Positions 1 to 6,078 of a stretch of 6,391 nucleotides of DNA are shown in pieces. A program made the translations under genes and the position numbers. Source of the DNA: an uncultured Chlamydiae bacterium (GTDB taxonomy: Bacteria > Chlamydiota > Chlamydiia > Chlamydiales > CALBHK01); the NCBI GenBank assembly GCA_937894565.1, contig CALBHK010000337.1, positions 1 through 6,391 on the forward strand, in the 5' to 3' direction. A model generated the notes under the pieces. The model searched no databases and was not told the DNA's origin. It worked only from the letters and a program-made list of their open reading frames with translations. Positions within the stretch are counted from its first letter, which is position 1, and each line of letters begins with the position of its first letter.

Positions 1-984
1 ATGACTGAAAGATATATCGAATCCGCTCAAGAGCCGGATACTATTTTTGAAATTCCTCTACGCCCTGATTCTTTGGATGGTTTTGTGGGTCAAGAGATGA
101 TTAAAAATCGTCTGGAAATTGCAATTAAAGCTGCAAAACAAAGGGGCGAAGCTTTAGGGCATACTCTTTTTAGCGGCCCTCCAGGCCTGGGCAAAACAAC
201 GCTGGCCAATATTTTGGCTAAAGCTATGGGAACACAAATAGTGATCACTTCAGGTCCCGTGATTGAAAAACCGGGCGATCTTGCCGGCATTTTAACTAAT
301 TTGCAAGATGGGGATTTTCTCTTTATCGATGAAATTCATCGCTTAAACCGTACGGTGGAAGAGTATCTTTATCCTGCTATGGAAGATTTTGCTTTGGATT
401 TAATGATTGATTCCGGCCCGCATGCGCGTTCTGTGAATGTGAAGTTGAATCGATTTACATTGGTCGGGGCCACCACACAAATGGGTAAATTATCCAGCCC
501 TTTGCGTTCACGCTTTCATTTTAATTGTCGTCTGGAATATTACCAAGCTGCTTTATTAGAGAAAATTATTCAGCGCAATAGTTTGATTTTAAATTTATCT
601 ATCGAATCTGAAGCTATTAGCGAAATTGCCAAACGCAGTCGAGGCACGCCGCGCATTGCAAATAACTTATTGCGCTGGGTGCGCGATTATGCTCAAATCC
701 ATACAGAGTCCCAGGCTGACTTGATTACTGTAAATGCCGCTTTAAAAATGCTGTGCATTGATGAGCATGGACTGGATGAGATGGATAAAAAAATTTTACA
801 GACGATGATCCACCATTATCAAGGAGGGCCGGTGGGGCTCGGGACGGTAGCTATTGCTGTGGGGGAAGAGAAATCGACAATAGAAGAAGTTTATGAGCCT
901 TATTTGATCCTTAAAGGATTTCTTAAGCGCACAGCGCGCGGACGCGAAGTGACAGAGCTTGCGCACTTATTGGATTTTAAATGA
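1..984 (+). CDS. ruvB: Holliday junction branch migration ATPase RuvB
   Basis: RuvB is the hexameric AAA+ motor that, with RuvA, drives branch migration of Holliday junctions in recombinational repair in the cytoplasm. The 327-residue product is about family length (E. coli 336). Visible motifs are Walker A GPPGLGKTT (residues 59-67), Walker B LFIDEIH (107-113), sensor 1 GATT (156-159), the SPLRSRF segment with the probable arginine finger R169, sensor 2 RGTPRIANNLLRWVRD (from 214) and a C-terminal winged-helix domain with GGPVGL (275-280) and ARGR (312-315). The ATG is base 1 of the window, so its ribosome binding site cannot be seen and a start further upstream cannot be excluded. However, about 20 residues precede the conserved LRP segment, as in the chlamydial RuvB I remember. 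Oddities are Q160 where most RuvBs have arginine after GATT, and H173 where RFG is usual. No ruvA or ruvC is in view. Confidence 0.96.
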   Translation: MTERYIESAQEPDTIFEIPLRPDSLDGFVGQEMIKNRLEIAIKAAKQRGEALGHTLFSGPPGLGKTTLANILAKAMGTQIVITSGPVIEKPGDLAGILTNLQDGDFLFIDEIHRLNRTVEEYLYPAMEDFALDLMIDSGPHARSVNVKLNRFTLVGATTQMGKLSSPLRSRFHFNCRLEYYQAALLEKIIQRNSLILNLSIESEAISEIAKRSRGTPRIANNLLRWVRDYAQIHTESQADLITVNAALKMLCIDEHGLDEMDKKILQTMIHHYQGGPVGLGTVAIAVGEEKSTIEEVYEPYLILKGFLKRTARGREVTELAHLLDFK

Positions 985-1021
985 GACGTTTTTTTTGTTC
1001 TTTATAAATTCAGTTCAATGT

Positions 1022-1027
1022 TATGAT
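1022..1027 (+). promoter_or_regulatory. possible -10 element upstream of spoIID
   Basis: TATGAT lies 38 bases before the spoIID start in the 81-base gap after ruvB and matches TATAAT at five of six positions. No good -35 lies at the right distance: TTGTTC at 995-1000 leaves a 21-base spacer, which is too long. The T-rich stretch at 989-996 just after the ruvB stop has no stem in front of it, so I see no terminator here. spoIID may be co-transcribed with ruvB or have its own weak promoter. This is inference from the hexamer alone. Confidence 0.25.
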
Positions 1028-1065
1028 CCATATTATCAAATAAAATGATTTAGGGGGATTTAAAA

Positions 1066-1980
1066 ATGAAAAAATGGCTAGGTAGTTTAGTAACAGTCAA
1101 TTTGATACTTGGTGCAGTGGTTGGAACACAGTTGCAGGCTGGAATTTGGGATACGGTAAAAAGCGCCTTTATAAGCCCCGAAAAGCCTCAATCCCCAAAG
1201 ATAAAGATTTTGATCGCTCATAACCTTCCCTCCGCCAATATCGAAGTGAATGGCAAGTATGATATCTATGACCCTTATAAAAATGTGCGCCTTTCGGCAA
1301 GATTTACCGGAAAGCGTCAAAAAATTGAAGCTCTTTCTACGGGACTACGTTGGGGAGAAGAATTTCCTGGGGTTTATCAAATTGAAATTGTCCCGGATAA
1401 TGAGTCTATTGCAGTAAAAATCGATGGCAAAGAGTATTCTGGAATTATTTATGTTTACGATATAGGGGGATCTATCAGCATTGTGAATGAGGTGGATATC
1501 GAACATTACTTGAGTGCCACTCTTCCAGAGCAGCTCTCTTCTGATTTATCAGATGAAGCGCTTTCTGCAGCTGTGATTGCAACACGCACAAACGCCTACT
1601 ATAAAGCAACAGCTGCCACGAACCCCTACTGGCATCTTAATGCCGAACAGGTGGGCTATCAAGGAAGAAAAAAGAACCCGGCTCCAGATGCTTTAGCTGT
1701 CCATGATGCCATTGCCTCTACGCGTTTTATGGTTTTAAGCGAAACAGGCGCCTATGAGGGTGTTTTAACCCCCTTTCCCATTAATTTGGTTGCCGAAGCA
1801 GAAACCCCATCGGCCCATAAGGGATCTTATACAATTTCTGTAGATAAATTACAGAGTTCAGCAGAAAAAGGGGATAATGCAGCTCAAATCCTATCCAAAA
1901 CATTTCCTCAGGCTAAAATTGAATTAAATCATAAGCCTGATGCTGTGCATGCGCTGCCGCAGACTAGATCTCCTCGCTAG
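1066..1980 (+). CDS. spoIID: SpoIID/LytB-domain exported peptidoglycan-remodelling protein
   Basis: SpoIID-family proteins are lytic transglycosylases that act on denuded glycan strands. From memory, a chlamydial homologue (Waddlia) has been reported to remodel septal peptidoglycan. The product is 304 residues. It begins with a classic signal peptide: MKKW, a hydrophobic core, and probable cleavage after QLQA near residue 25, so it acts in the periplasm. The SpoIID core is seen at HYLSATLPEQ (148-156), with E155 at the position of the proposed catalytic glutamate, followed by SDEALSAAVIATRTNAYYKA (162-181). HLNAEQVGYQG (190-200) matches the later Q-V-Y-x-G motif. The protein has no cysteine, and I cannot find the SSGG segment usual near the C-terminus. 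The ATG is preceded by AGGGGG (1052-1057) at 8-base spacing. The position after ruvB matches CT041 in C. trachomatis as I remember it. Family assignment is firm; enzymatic activity is inferred. Confidence 0.87.
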   Translation: MKKWLGSLVTVNLILGAVVGTQLQAGIWDTVKSAFISPEKPQSPKIKILIAHNLPSANIEVNGKYDIYDPYKNVRLSARFTGKRQKIEALSTGLRWGEEFPGVYQIEIVPDNESIAVKIDGKEYSGIIYVYDIGGSISIVNEVDIEHYLSATLPEQLSSDLSDEALSAAVIATRTNAYYKATAATNPYWHLNAEQVGYQGRKKNPAPDALAVHDAIASTRFMVLSETGAYEGVLTPFPINLVAEAETPSAHKGSYTISVDKLQSSAEKGDNAAQILSKTFPQAKIELNHKPDAVHALPQTRSPR

Positions 1981-1982
1981 AG

Positions 1983-1987
1983 AAGGG
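1983..1987 (+). promoter_or_regulatory. ribosome binding site that sets the queA start
   Basis: A purine-rich GAAGGG-type Shine-Dalgarno sequence (AAGGG at 1983-1987) begins just after the spoIID stop, with 9 bases between it and the in-frame TTG at 1997. No ATG in the queA frame lies at a useful distance: the ATG at 1989 is in another frame and stops after 10 codons. This favours TTG 1997 as the start. Confidence 0.5.
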
Positions 1988-1996
1988 AATGAAGAA

Positions 1997-3022
1997 TTGG
2001 ACGATACTCTTTTTTCTCTAAGCGCGTATGATTACTCTCTTCCAGATGCAATGATTGCGCGCTATCCTTGTGAACCGCGCGATCATTCTAAATTAATGGT
2101 CATAGAAAGACAAAAGAAGACAATTAATCACTATTATTTTTATCTGTTACCTAACTTTCTTTGCCAAGATGATTTGCTTATTTTTAATAATACCAAAGTG
2201 ATCAAGGCTAGAATTTATGGAAAGCGGCAAACGGGTGGCGCAGTAGAATTCTTATTGGTGCGCCCCCTTGATCACGAGCATTGGGAGGTCATGGCCAAAC
2301 CCGGAAAAAAACTGCAAATAGGAACGTTGGTTCTATTTGAGGGGGGACTAACGGCCTGTATAGATGAGATATTACCAAATGGAAATCGGATTGTAAAATT
2401 CAACCTTCCAGAGATACTTCCTTATTTGAAACGTTATGGCCATCTGCCTTTGCCTACCTATATGCAACGTGAAATGGAAAATCAAGACGTTATTAATTAT
2501 CAGACGGTTTATGCTAAAGAAGAGGGCGCAATAGCTGCACCCACAGCCGGATTGCATTTTACGAGCAATCTTTTAGCTCAATTAAACGAGAAAGGGGTCT
2601 CTCAAACACAGATCACTCTGCACACCGGTATCGGGACTTTTAAGCCAGTAAAAGAAGAAAATATTCTCAATCATTCCATGCATACAGAGCGTTATATGAT
2701 CAATGAAGAGGCCAGTATTGTATTGAATAGCCATAAAGGCAGAAAAATTTGCGTGGGGACAACTTCTTGCAGAGCATTAGAATCGGCATGCAGAAACAAT
2801 GAGTTCACAGCCGGTGAGTATGAGACAGATATTTTTATTTATCCCGGCTACCAATTCAAATGCACAGATGCATTACTTACCAATTTTCATCTTCCTAAAT
2901 CTACTCTTTTGATGCTTGTCTGCAGCTTTGGGGGCTATGATCTGATGATGGAAGCCTATCAAATTGCGATTGAAAAGCAGTACCGATTTTATTCCTACGG
3001 CGATGCTATGCTCATTCTCTAA
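1997..3022 (+). CDS. queA: S-adenosylmethionine:tRNA ribosyltransferase-isomerase QueA
   Basis: QueA transfers and isomerises the ribosyl group of SAM onto 7-aminomethyl-7-deazaguanine in tRNA, giving epoxyqueuosine at the wobble position of GUN-anticodon tRNAs (Asp, Asn, His, Tyr). With the TTG start the protein has 341 residues, close to E. coli (356). Family motifs run throughout: YDYSLPDAMIARYPCEPRD (11-29), LIFNNTKVIKAR (61-72), GHLPLPTYM (148-156), YQTVYAKEEG with AAPTAGLHFT (168-189), TLHTGIGTFKPV (207-218), VGTTSCRALES (253-263), TNFHLPKSTLLMLV (295-308) and the C-terminal FYSYGDAMLIL. The frame stays open back to an ATG at 1940, but that start would overlap spoIID by 41 bases and add residues (MLCMRCRR...) unlike the family. 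Starting at ATG 2051 would lose conserved residues. The gene follows spoIID by 16 bases, so co-transcription is likely. It is the gene I do not expect at this place from Chlamydia gene order. Confidence 0.93.
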   Translation: MDDTLFSLSAYDYSLPDAMIARYPCEPRDHSKLMVIERQKKTINHYYFYLLPNFLCQDDLLIFNNTKVIKARIYGKRQTGGAVEFLLVRPLDHEHWEVMAKPGKKLQIGTLVLFEGGLTACIDEILPNGNRIVKFNLPEILPYLKRYGHLPLPTYMQREMENQDVINYQTVYAKEEGAIAAPTAGLHFTSNLLAQLNEKGVSQTQITLHTGIGTFKPVKEENILNHSMHTERYMINEEASIVLNSHKGRKICVGTTSCRALESACRNNEFTAGEYETDIFIYPGYQFKCTDALLTNFHLPKSTLLMLVCSFGGYDLMMEAYQIAIEKQYRFYSYGDAMLIL

Positions 3023-3032
3023 ACAAGATGAA

Positions 3033-3127
3033 GAGCTAACCGCAGAGCCGCAAAGTACGCTGAGCAAACGCAGAGAAAGAAGAAGAAGAAGAACAGGATT
3101 GCAGGATCGACTTTGCCGGCAGGATAA
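3033..3127 (+). repeat. left arm of the inverted repeat
   Basis: The arm contains, in order, GAGCTAACC, four related seven-base units (CGCAGAG at 3041, CGCAAAG at 3049, CGCTGAG at 3058 and CGCAGAG at 3069), a GAA-repeat tract (about 3076-3092), two CAGGAT units (3095-3107), a CGAC-TTT-GCCG segment (3108-3118) and GCAGGATAA to the arm end. The small hairpin at 3108-3118 is damaged by A3110, whereas its counterpart in the right arm is intact. This suggests the right arm is nearer the original sequence. Confidence 0.85.
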
Positions 3128-3162
3128 AGGCACAATACATGGTTAATAGTTGTCTTTTTTCT

Positions 3163-3199
3163 AAAAAACAAAAAGGGTGAAATTTTATTTTTCCTACCC
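3163..3199 (-). terminator. probable factor-independent terminator of glgX
   Basis: Read on the minus strand, GGGT-AG-GAAA, a seven-base loop, and TTTC-ACCC form an eight-pair stem with a two-base bulge. The run TTTTTGTTTTTT follows immediately. On the plus strand these are GGGTGAAA at 3175-3182, TTTC at 3190-3193, ACCC at 3196-3199 and the A-rich run at 3163-3174. It lies 104 bases past the glgX stop, inside the central loop of the inverted repeat. On the plus strand the same stem is followed only after four bases by five T residues, so it would be weaker for queA. Confidence 0.55.
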
Positions 3200-3215
3200 A
3201 ATGTTTTTATTCTGC

Positions 3216-3310
3216 TTATCCTGCCGGCGAAGCCGATCCTGCAATCCTGTTCTTCTTCTTCTTCTTTCTCTGCGTTTCCTCAGCGCACTTTGCGGCTCTG
3301 CGGTTAGTTC
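3216..3310 (-). repeat. right arm of the inverted repeat
   Basis: This is the inverted partner of the left arm. It includes an intact small hairpin, CGGC-GAA-GCCG (3225-3235), the complementary TTC tract (about 3251-3267) and the CTCTGCG-type units. Bases 3304-3306 give the TAA stop of glgX on the minus strand, so the last codons of glgX overlap the arm end. The overlap does not appear to have shortened GlgX, since the usual C-terminal beta-sandwich ending is present. Confidence 0.85.
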
Positions 3311-5277
3311 CTCACACTCTCAAGTACGATAGCTGTGAAACGCGGCAATACCATGCGATTACTTTTTACCTCTCCAGAGACCTCTTCAAGAGTGCTCAGC
3401 ACCCATTTCCATTTTTTTCCATTTTCAGCTTCAGGAATAGTAACCGTAGAAACTGCGTTCATCATATTAAAGCCCACATAAAGCGAGCGCTCATTTTCTG
3501 CATCTATTAACGTCATGCCTAAATAATTGGGAGTATGGGACCAGCCCAGCTCCCCCGGTTCTTTTCCATGCCATTGGAGATCTTCCCGAGTGTAGAATGT
3601 TTTTTTTGTAATTAAGGGGAAGCTTTTGCGTAATTCAATGCAGCGTTTCATAAAAGAAAAACGCTCAAAATTTTTCTCTAATTCATCCCATAAAAAGTAA
3701 TTAAGAGGGTTGTCCTGGCACCAGGTATTATTATTTCCCTTTTTTGTATGCCCATATTCATCTCCCATATGGATCATGGGAATACCTTTAGAAAGCATAA
3801 GCGCTAGTATAAAGTTGCGTATCTGCCTCTCTCTTAGCTCTAGTACTTCAGGATCAATGGTTCTTCCCTCTACTCCACAATTCCAGCTTAGGTTGTCATT
3901 AGTTCCATCTCGATTGTTTTCTCCATTGTCGAGGTTGTGTTTGCTCATATAACTTACAAGATCATGTAAGGAGAACCCGTCATGGCAGGTGATAAAATTG
4001 ATCGAACGCGATTCCATGCAGCTCATGCCATAAATATCTTCTGATCCAGAAAGTCGGGTAGCAAAATAAGGTGAAAAACGGGGAGTTCCCTTAATAAAAT
4101 TTCTTACATCGTCCCTATATTTTCCATTCCATTCCAGCCACTTATTTTTTTTATGAGTAAAGATTCCCGGTTCATAAAAACCAGTGGCATCCCAAGGCTC
4201 TGCAATGAGTTTAACACTGCTAAGAAGAGGGTCCTCCTCAATTGCTTGAAGAAGAGGGGCGTGTTTTTGAATGTTTCCCTCTGGGCCCCGCATAAGAATA
4301 GTTGCTAAGTCAAATCTAAAGCCATCTATTCCCATAACACTTACCCAATAGCGCATGCTCTCTAAAATAAGATTTTGCGTTATAGGTTGATTGGCATTAA
4401 GGCTATTTCCACAACCTGAATAGTCGCGATAAGTGCCGTCCGGATTCACGTGGTAGTAGGAACTATTGTCCAGTGCTCTAAAAGAGTAGAGGGGGCCATA
4501 CTTATCACCTTCTCCTGTGTGATTATAGACAACATCCAGAAAAACTTCGATGCCATGCCGATGGAATTCGCGCACCATCGTTTTGAATTCTTCCGAAGGA
4601 TTTCCGGGGCTTAAATTACTGGCATAGCGGCTCATAGGAGCAAAAAAACCAAAAGGAGAATATCCCCAATAGTTAATTAACGTTGTTTTTTTAACGATAT
4701 TGCATAAATAGTATTCCAGTTCATTAAATTCAAAAACAGGAAGGAGCTCGATGGCATTAATGCCTAATTCTAAAAGGTGGGGGATGCGCTCAATTAATCC
4801 CAAATAAGTCCCTCTATTTTTAACGCAGGAAGAGGGGTCTTGAGTGTATCCTTTAACATGCATTTCATAAATTAATAACTCTTCAAAGGAATGAGAGGGC
4901 TTTTTTACATTTTGCCAGTCGAAGCTAGAGGGTGGTAAAATAACACTTAAAATAGAAGGAGTGTGAGGGCGTGCGGGTAAGGGCTCTGCCCATTGTTTAT
5001 TCTGAAAAAATTCTTTGGCATAGGGATCTGTGATTAAATGTTTTTCATCAAGAAGAAAGCAATAGAACTGACTGGGAGGAGTCTTTATCGCCATATGCCA
5101 AATAGAGCCGCTTTGATGGATCGAGGGATCTAATTGAATTGTTTGAAGAAGGTTAAAATCTATTGAATAAAAGAGTAAACTTAGAGAGTGAACAAACGGA
5201 GCATGTAGAGAAAAATTAACACAATCTTCTTGATAGGAAGGTCCATAGGGTAATGAGTTTCCTGCTAAAAGTTGCAT
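3304..5277 (-). CDS. glgX: Glycogen debranching enzyme GlgX (GH13, isoamylase type)
   Basis: GlgX hydrolyses alpha-1,6 branches of phosphorylase-limited glycogen in the cytoplasm, releasing short maltodextrins during glycogen breakdown. The product is 657 residues, about full length for the family. An N-terminal CBM48-like beta domain (about 1-110, GNSLPYGPSYQEDCVNFSL) precedes the GH13 barrel. The four GH13 regions are present: DVVYNHT (248-254), GFRFDLA with nucleophile D323, IAEPWD with acid/base E360, and FITCHDG (428-434) with D433. NYWGYSPFGFFAP (202-214) and the HNLDNGENNRDGTNDN stretch (447-462) are typical of GlgX/isoamylase proteins. The C-terminal beta-sandwich ends RFTAIVLESVRN. 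The ATG is preceded by AAGGAGA with GGAG five bases upstream, a strong ribosome binding site. It is convergent with queA and divergent from slc1, so it is probably transcribed alone. All catalytic residues are intact. Confidence 0.95.
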   Translation of the reverse strand: MQLLAGNSLPYGPSYQEDCVNFSLHAPFVHSLSLLFYSIDFNLLQTIQLDPSIHQSGSIWHMAIKTPPSQFYCFLLDEKHLITDPYAKEFFQNKQWAEPLPARPHTPSILSVILPPSSFDWQNVKKPSHSFEELLIYEMHVKGYTQDPSSCVKNRGTYLGLIERIPHLLELGINAIELLPVFEFNELEYYLCNIVKKTTLINYWGYSPFGFFAPMSRYASNLSPGNPSEEFKTMVREFHRHGIEVFLDVVYNHTGEGDKYGPLYSFRALDNSSYYHVNPDGTYRDYSGCGNSLNANQPITQNLILESMRYWVSVMGIDGFRFDLATILMRGPEGNIQKHAPLLQAIEEDPLLSSVKLIAEPWDATGFYEPGIFTHKKNKWLEWNGKYRDDVRNFIKGTPRFSPYFATRLSGSEDIYGMSCMESRSINFITCHDGFSLHDLVSYMSKHNLDNGENNRDGTNDNLSWNCGVEGRTIDPEVLELRERQIRNFILALMLSKGIPMIHMGDEYGHTKKGNNNTWCQDNPLNYFLWDELEKNFERFSFMKRCIELRKSFPLITKKTFYTREDLQWHGKEPGELGWSHTPNYLGMTLIDAENERSLYVGFNMMNAVSTVTIPEAENGKKWKWVLSTLEEVSGEVKSNRMVLPRFTAIVLESVRN

Positions 5278-5315
5278 CTAATCTCCTTAATTACCCATAA
5301 AATTTAGGTTTTAGT

Positions 5316-5345
5316 TTGCAGCTTAATCGATAAAAGCGCTACAAT
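5316..5345 (+). promoter_or_regulatory. weak candidate promoter for slc1 in the glgX-slc1 divergent region
   Basis: TACAAT (5340-5345, five of six matches to TATAAT) lies 18 bases after TTGCAG (5316-5321, which shares only TTG with the consensus). It would give a leader of about 65 bases before slc1. The 140-base region between the two divergent starts must hold promoters for both genes, but chlamydial promoters are often poor consensus matches. I found no convincing candidate for glgX on the minus strand. A second -10-like hexamer, GATAAT, lies at 5358-5363. Confidence 0.25.
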
Positions 5346-5417
5346 CAAGTAAAGTTTGATAATAGAAGTTGCATGGAAAATGTAGCTTGACAATGTTTGA
5401 ATAATTAGGAGGACGTA

Positions 5418-5945
5418 ATGTCACTAGAAAACGCAAAGGCAAACCTAAAAGAGTTCGGTAAGGAGCTTGGACTTGAGGGTTTGGAATTCGATGAAAACAA
5501 CACTTGTATTTTGGGTATTGATGATGAATTTTCCTTGCACATCACGTATGAGCCAAATTCAAAACGACTTTATCTTTATTCGCCCCTTTTGGATGGGCTT
5601 CCTTCAGATGATAAAACGCGCCTTAAACTCTATGAGGCTTTGTTGGAAGGCTCTATGCTTGGCGGTCAGATGGCTGGCGGTGGCTGTGGAGTTGCCACGC
5701 AAGAAGAACTGATCTTGATGCATTGCACTCTTGATATGGAGTATGCAGTTTCTAATGCATTAAAAGCGTTTGCTCCTCTCTATGTGGAAACCGTAGAAAA
5801 GTGGAGAAAAAAGCTGCGTGATATCAGCGAAGGTCGCAAACCAGACGATTCAGATGACAAAGGCCGCAAAGCAATTTCTGCTCCTCTTCCTCATAAAGGG
5901 GGACAAGGCGGACCAGGTGGATCTCAAGGTTTTATCAAAATTTAA
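5418..5945 (+). CDS. slc1: Type III secretion chaperone, Slc1 (CT043) family
   Basis: Slc1 is a CesT/SycE-like class I chaperone. In C. trachomatis it binds early effectors such as Tarp and TepP and primes them for type III secretion on host entry. The product is 175 residues. The region I recognise from CT043 includes MSLENAKANLKEFGKELGL (1-19), FDENNTCILGIDDEFSLHIT (24-43), LYLYSPLLDGLP (51-62), LLEGSMLGGQMAGGG (75-89), a run from LILMHCTLDMEYA (98-110), and VETVEKWR (123-130). This is the alternating helix and sheet layout of the dimeric CesT fold. After about residue 140 comes a charged stretch and then a Gly/Pro-rich tail (HKGGQGGPGGSQG, 159-171), probably disordered. The ATG has a near-perfect AGGAGG (5407-5412) at five-base spacing, suggesting strong translation. 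It lies between glgX and ssb as in Chlamydia. Effector partners in this organism are unknown and none is encoded in the window. Confidence 0.9.
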   Translation: MSLENAKANLKEFGKELGLEGLEFDENNTCILGIDDEFSLHITYEPNSKRLYLYSPLLDGLPSDDKTRLKLYEALLEGSMLGGQMAGGGCGVATQEELILMHCTLDMEYAVSNALKAFAPLYVETVEKWRKKLRDISEGRKPDDSDDKGRKAISAPLPHKGGQGGPGGSQGFIKI

Positions 5946-5968
5946 GTCAAATCGAAAGAAAGAGATAA

Positions 5969-6010
5969 AAAAAATAAAGACACCGATTAATTTCGGTGTC
6001 TTTATTTTTT
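5969..6010 (+). terminator. strong factor-independent terminator after slc1
   Basis: A perfect stem has at its core AAAGACACCGA (5976-5986) and TCGGTGTCTTT (5993-6003) around the six-base loop TTAATT. The flanking A-rich and T-rich tracts extend the pairing to about 18 pairs (5969-5986 with 5993-6010). The run TTTATTTTTT (6001-6010) provides the U tract for slc1 transcripts. The stem is symmetric with A residues on the left, so it could also stop transcription from the other strand, though no minus-strand gene lies to its right in the window. It separates slc1 from ssb. Confidence 0.93.
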
Positions 6011-6028
6011 GTCTTGATCATAAACGCT

Positions 6029-6055
6029 TTGAAATTGCATGATGGAGCCTATACA
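6029..6055 (+). promoter_or_regulatory. candidate promoter of ssb
   Basis: TTGAAA (6029-6034, five of six matches to TTGACA) is followed after 15 bases by TATACA (6050-6055, four of six matches to TATAAT). Reading the -35 as TTTGAA shifts the spacer to 16. TATAAC at 6056-6061 is a rival -10, but with a spacer of 21. Because a strong terminator lies just upstream, ssb needs its own promoter, which supports a site here. Confidence 0.4.
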
Positions 6056-6078
6056 TATAACAACCAACGGAGAAGACG

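Larger units (their letters stand above)
3033..3310. repeat. 278-bp near-perfect inverted-repeat element (MITE-like) between queA and glgX
   Basis: Bases 3033-3127 are the reverse complement of 3216-3310 at 90 of 95 positions with no gaps. The mismatched left positions are 3035, 3057, 3065, 3110 and 3114; as RNA, two of these would be G-U pairs. The centre (3128-3215, 88 nt) is AT-rich. The element starts 10 bases after the queA stop and its far end contains the glgX stop codon, so it fills almost the whole space between the convergent genes. No transposase gene lies within or beside it and I see no clear target-site duplication. Long terminal inverted repeats and the lack of coding capacity fit a non-autonomous MITE-like element. 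Two inverted copies of one dispersed repeat would also fit. Either way, transcripts crossing it could fold into a very long hairpin. The structure is certain from the sequence; its origin is inference. Confidence 0.9.

Noticed and set aside
989..996. T-rich run just after the ruvB stop as a terminator.
   Set aside because: No stem-loop precedes it in the last bases of ruvB, so it is only an AT-rich stretch.
2873..3201. Overlapping open frames on both strands across the queA end and the repeat (arginine-rich on the plus strand, phenylalanine- and serine-rich on the minus strand).
   Set aside because: They are translations of the GAA/TTC tract and the CGCAGAG units, mirror each other because of the inverted repeat, and have no family features or convincing ribosome binding sites.
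3033..3310. CRISPR array, tRNA or a classic insertion sequence in the queA-glgX gap.
   Set aside because: There are only two inverted arms rather than regularly spaced direct repeats with spacers, no cloverleaf, and no transposase frame.
5387..5392. A perfect TTGACA as a -35 box for slc1.
   Set aside because: A -10 box 17 bases on would fall on the Shine-Dalgarno sequence and start region (5410-5415), where no TATAAT-like hexamer exists.
5467..5712. An 81-codon frame within slc1.
   Set aside because: It lies entirely inside the recognised Slc1 coding region in another frame and has no independent support.
5818..6042. A 74-codon plus-strand frame across the slc1 end and its terminator.
   Set aside because: It starts inside slc1 in another frame and runs through the terminator hairpin; the lysine-rich product reflects AT-rich intergenic sequence.
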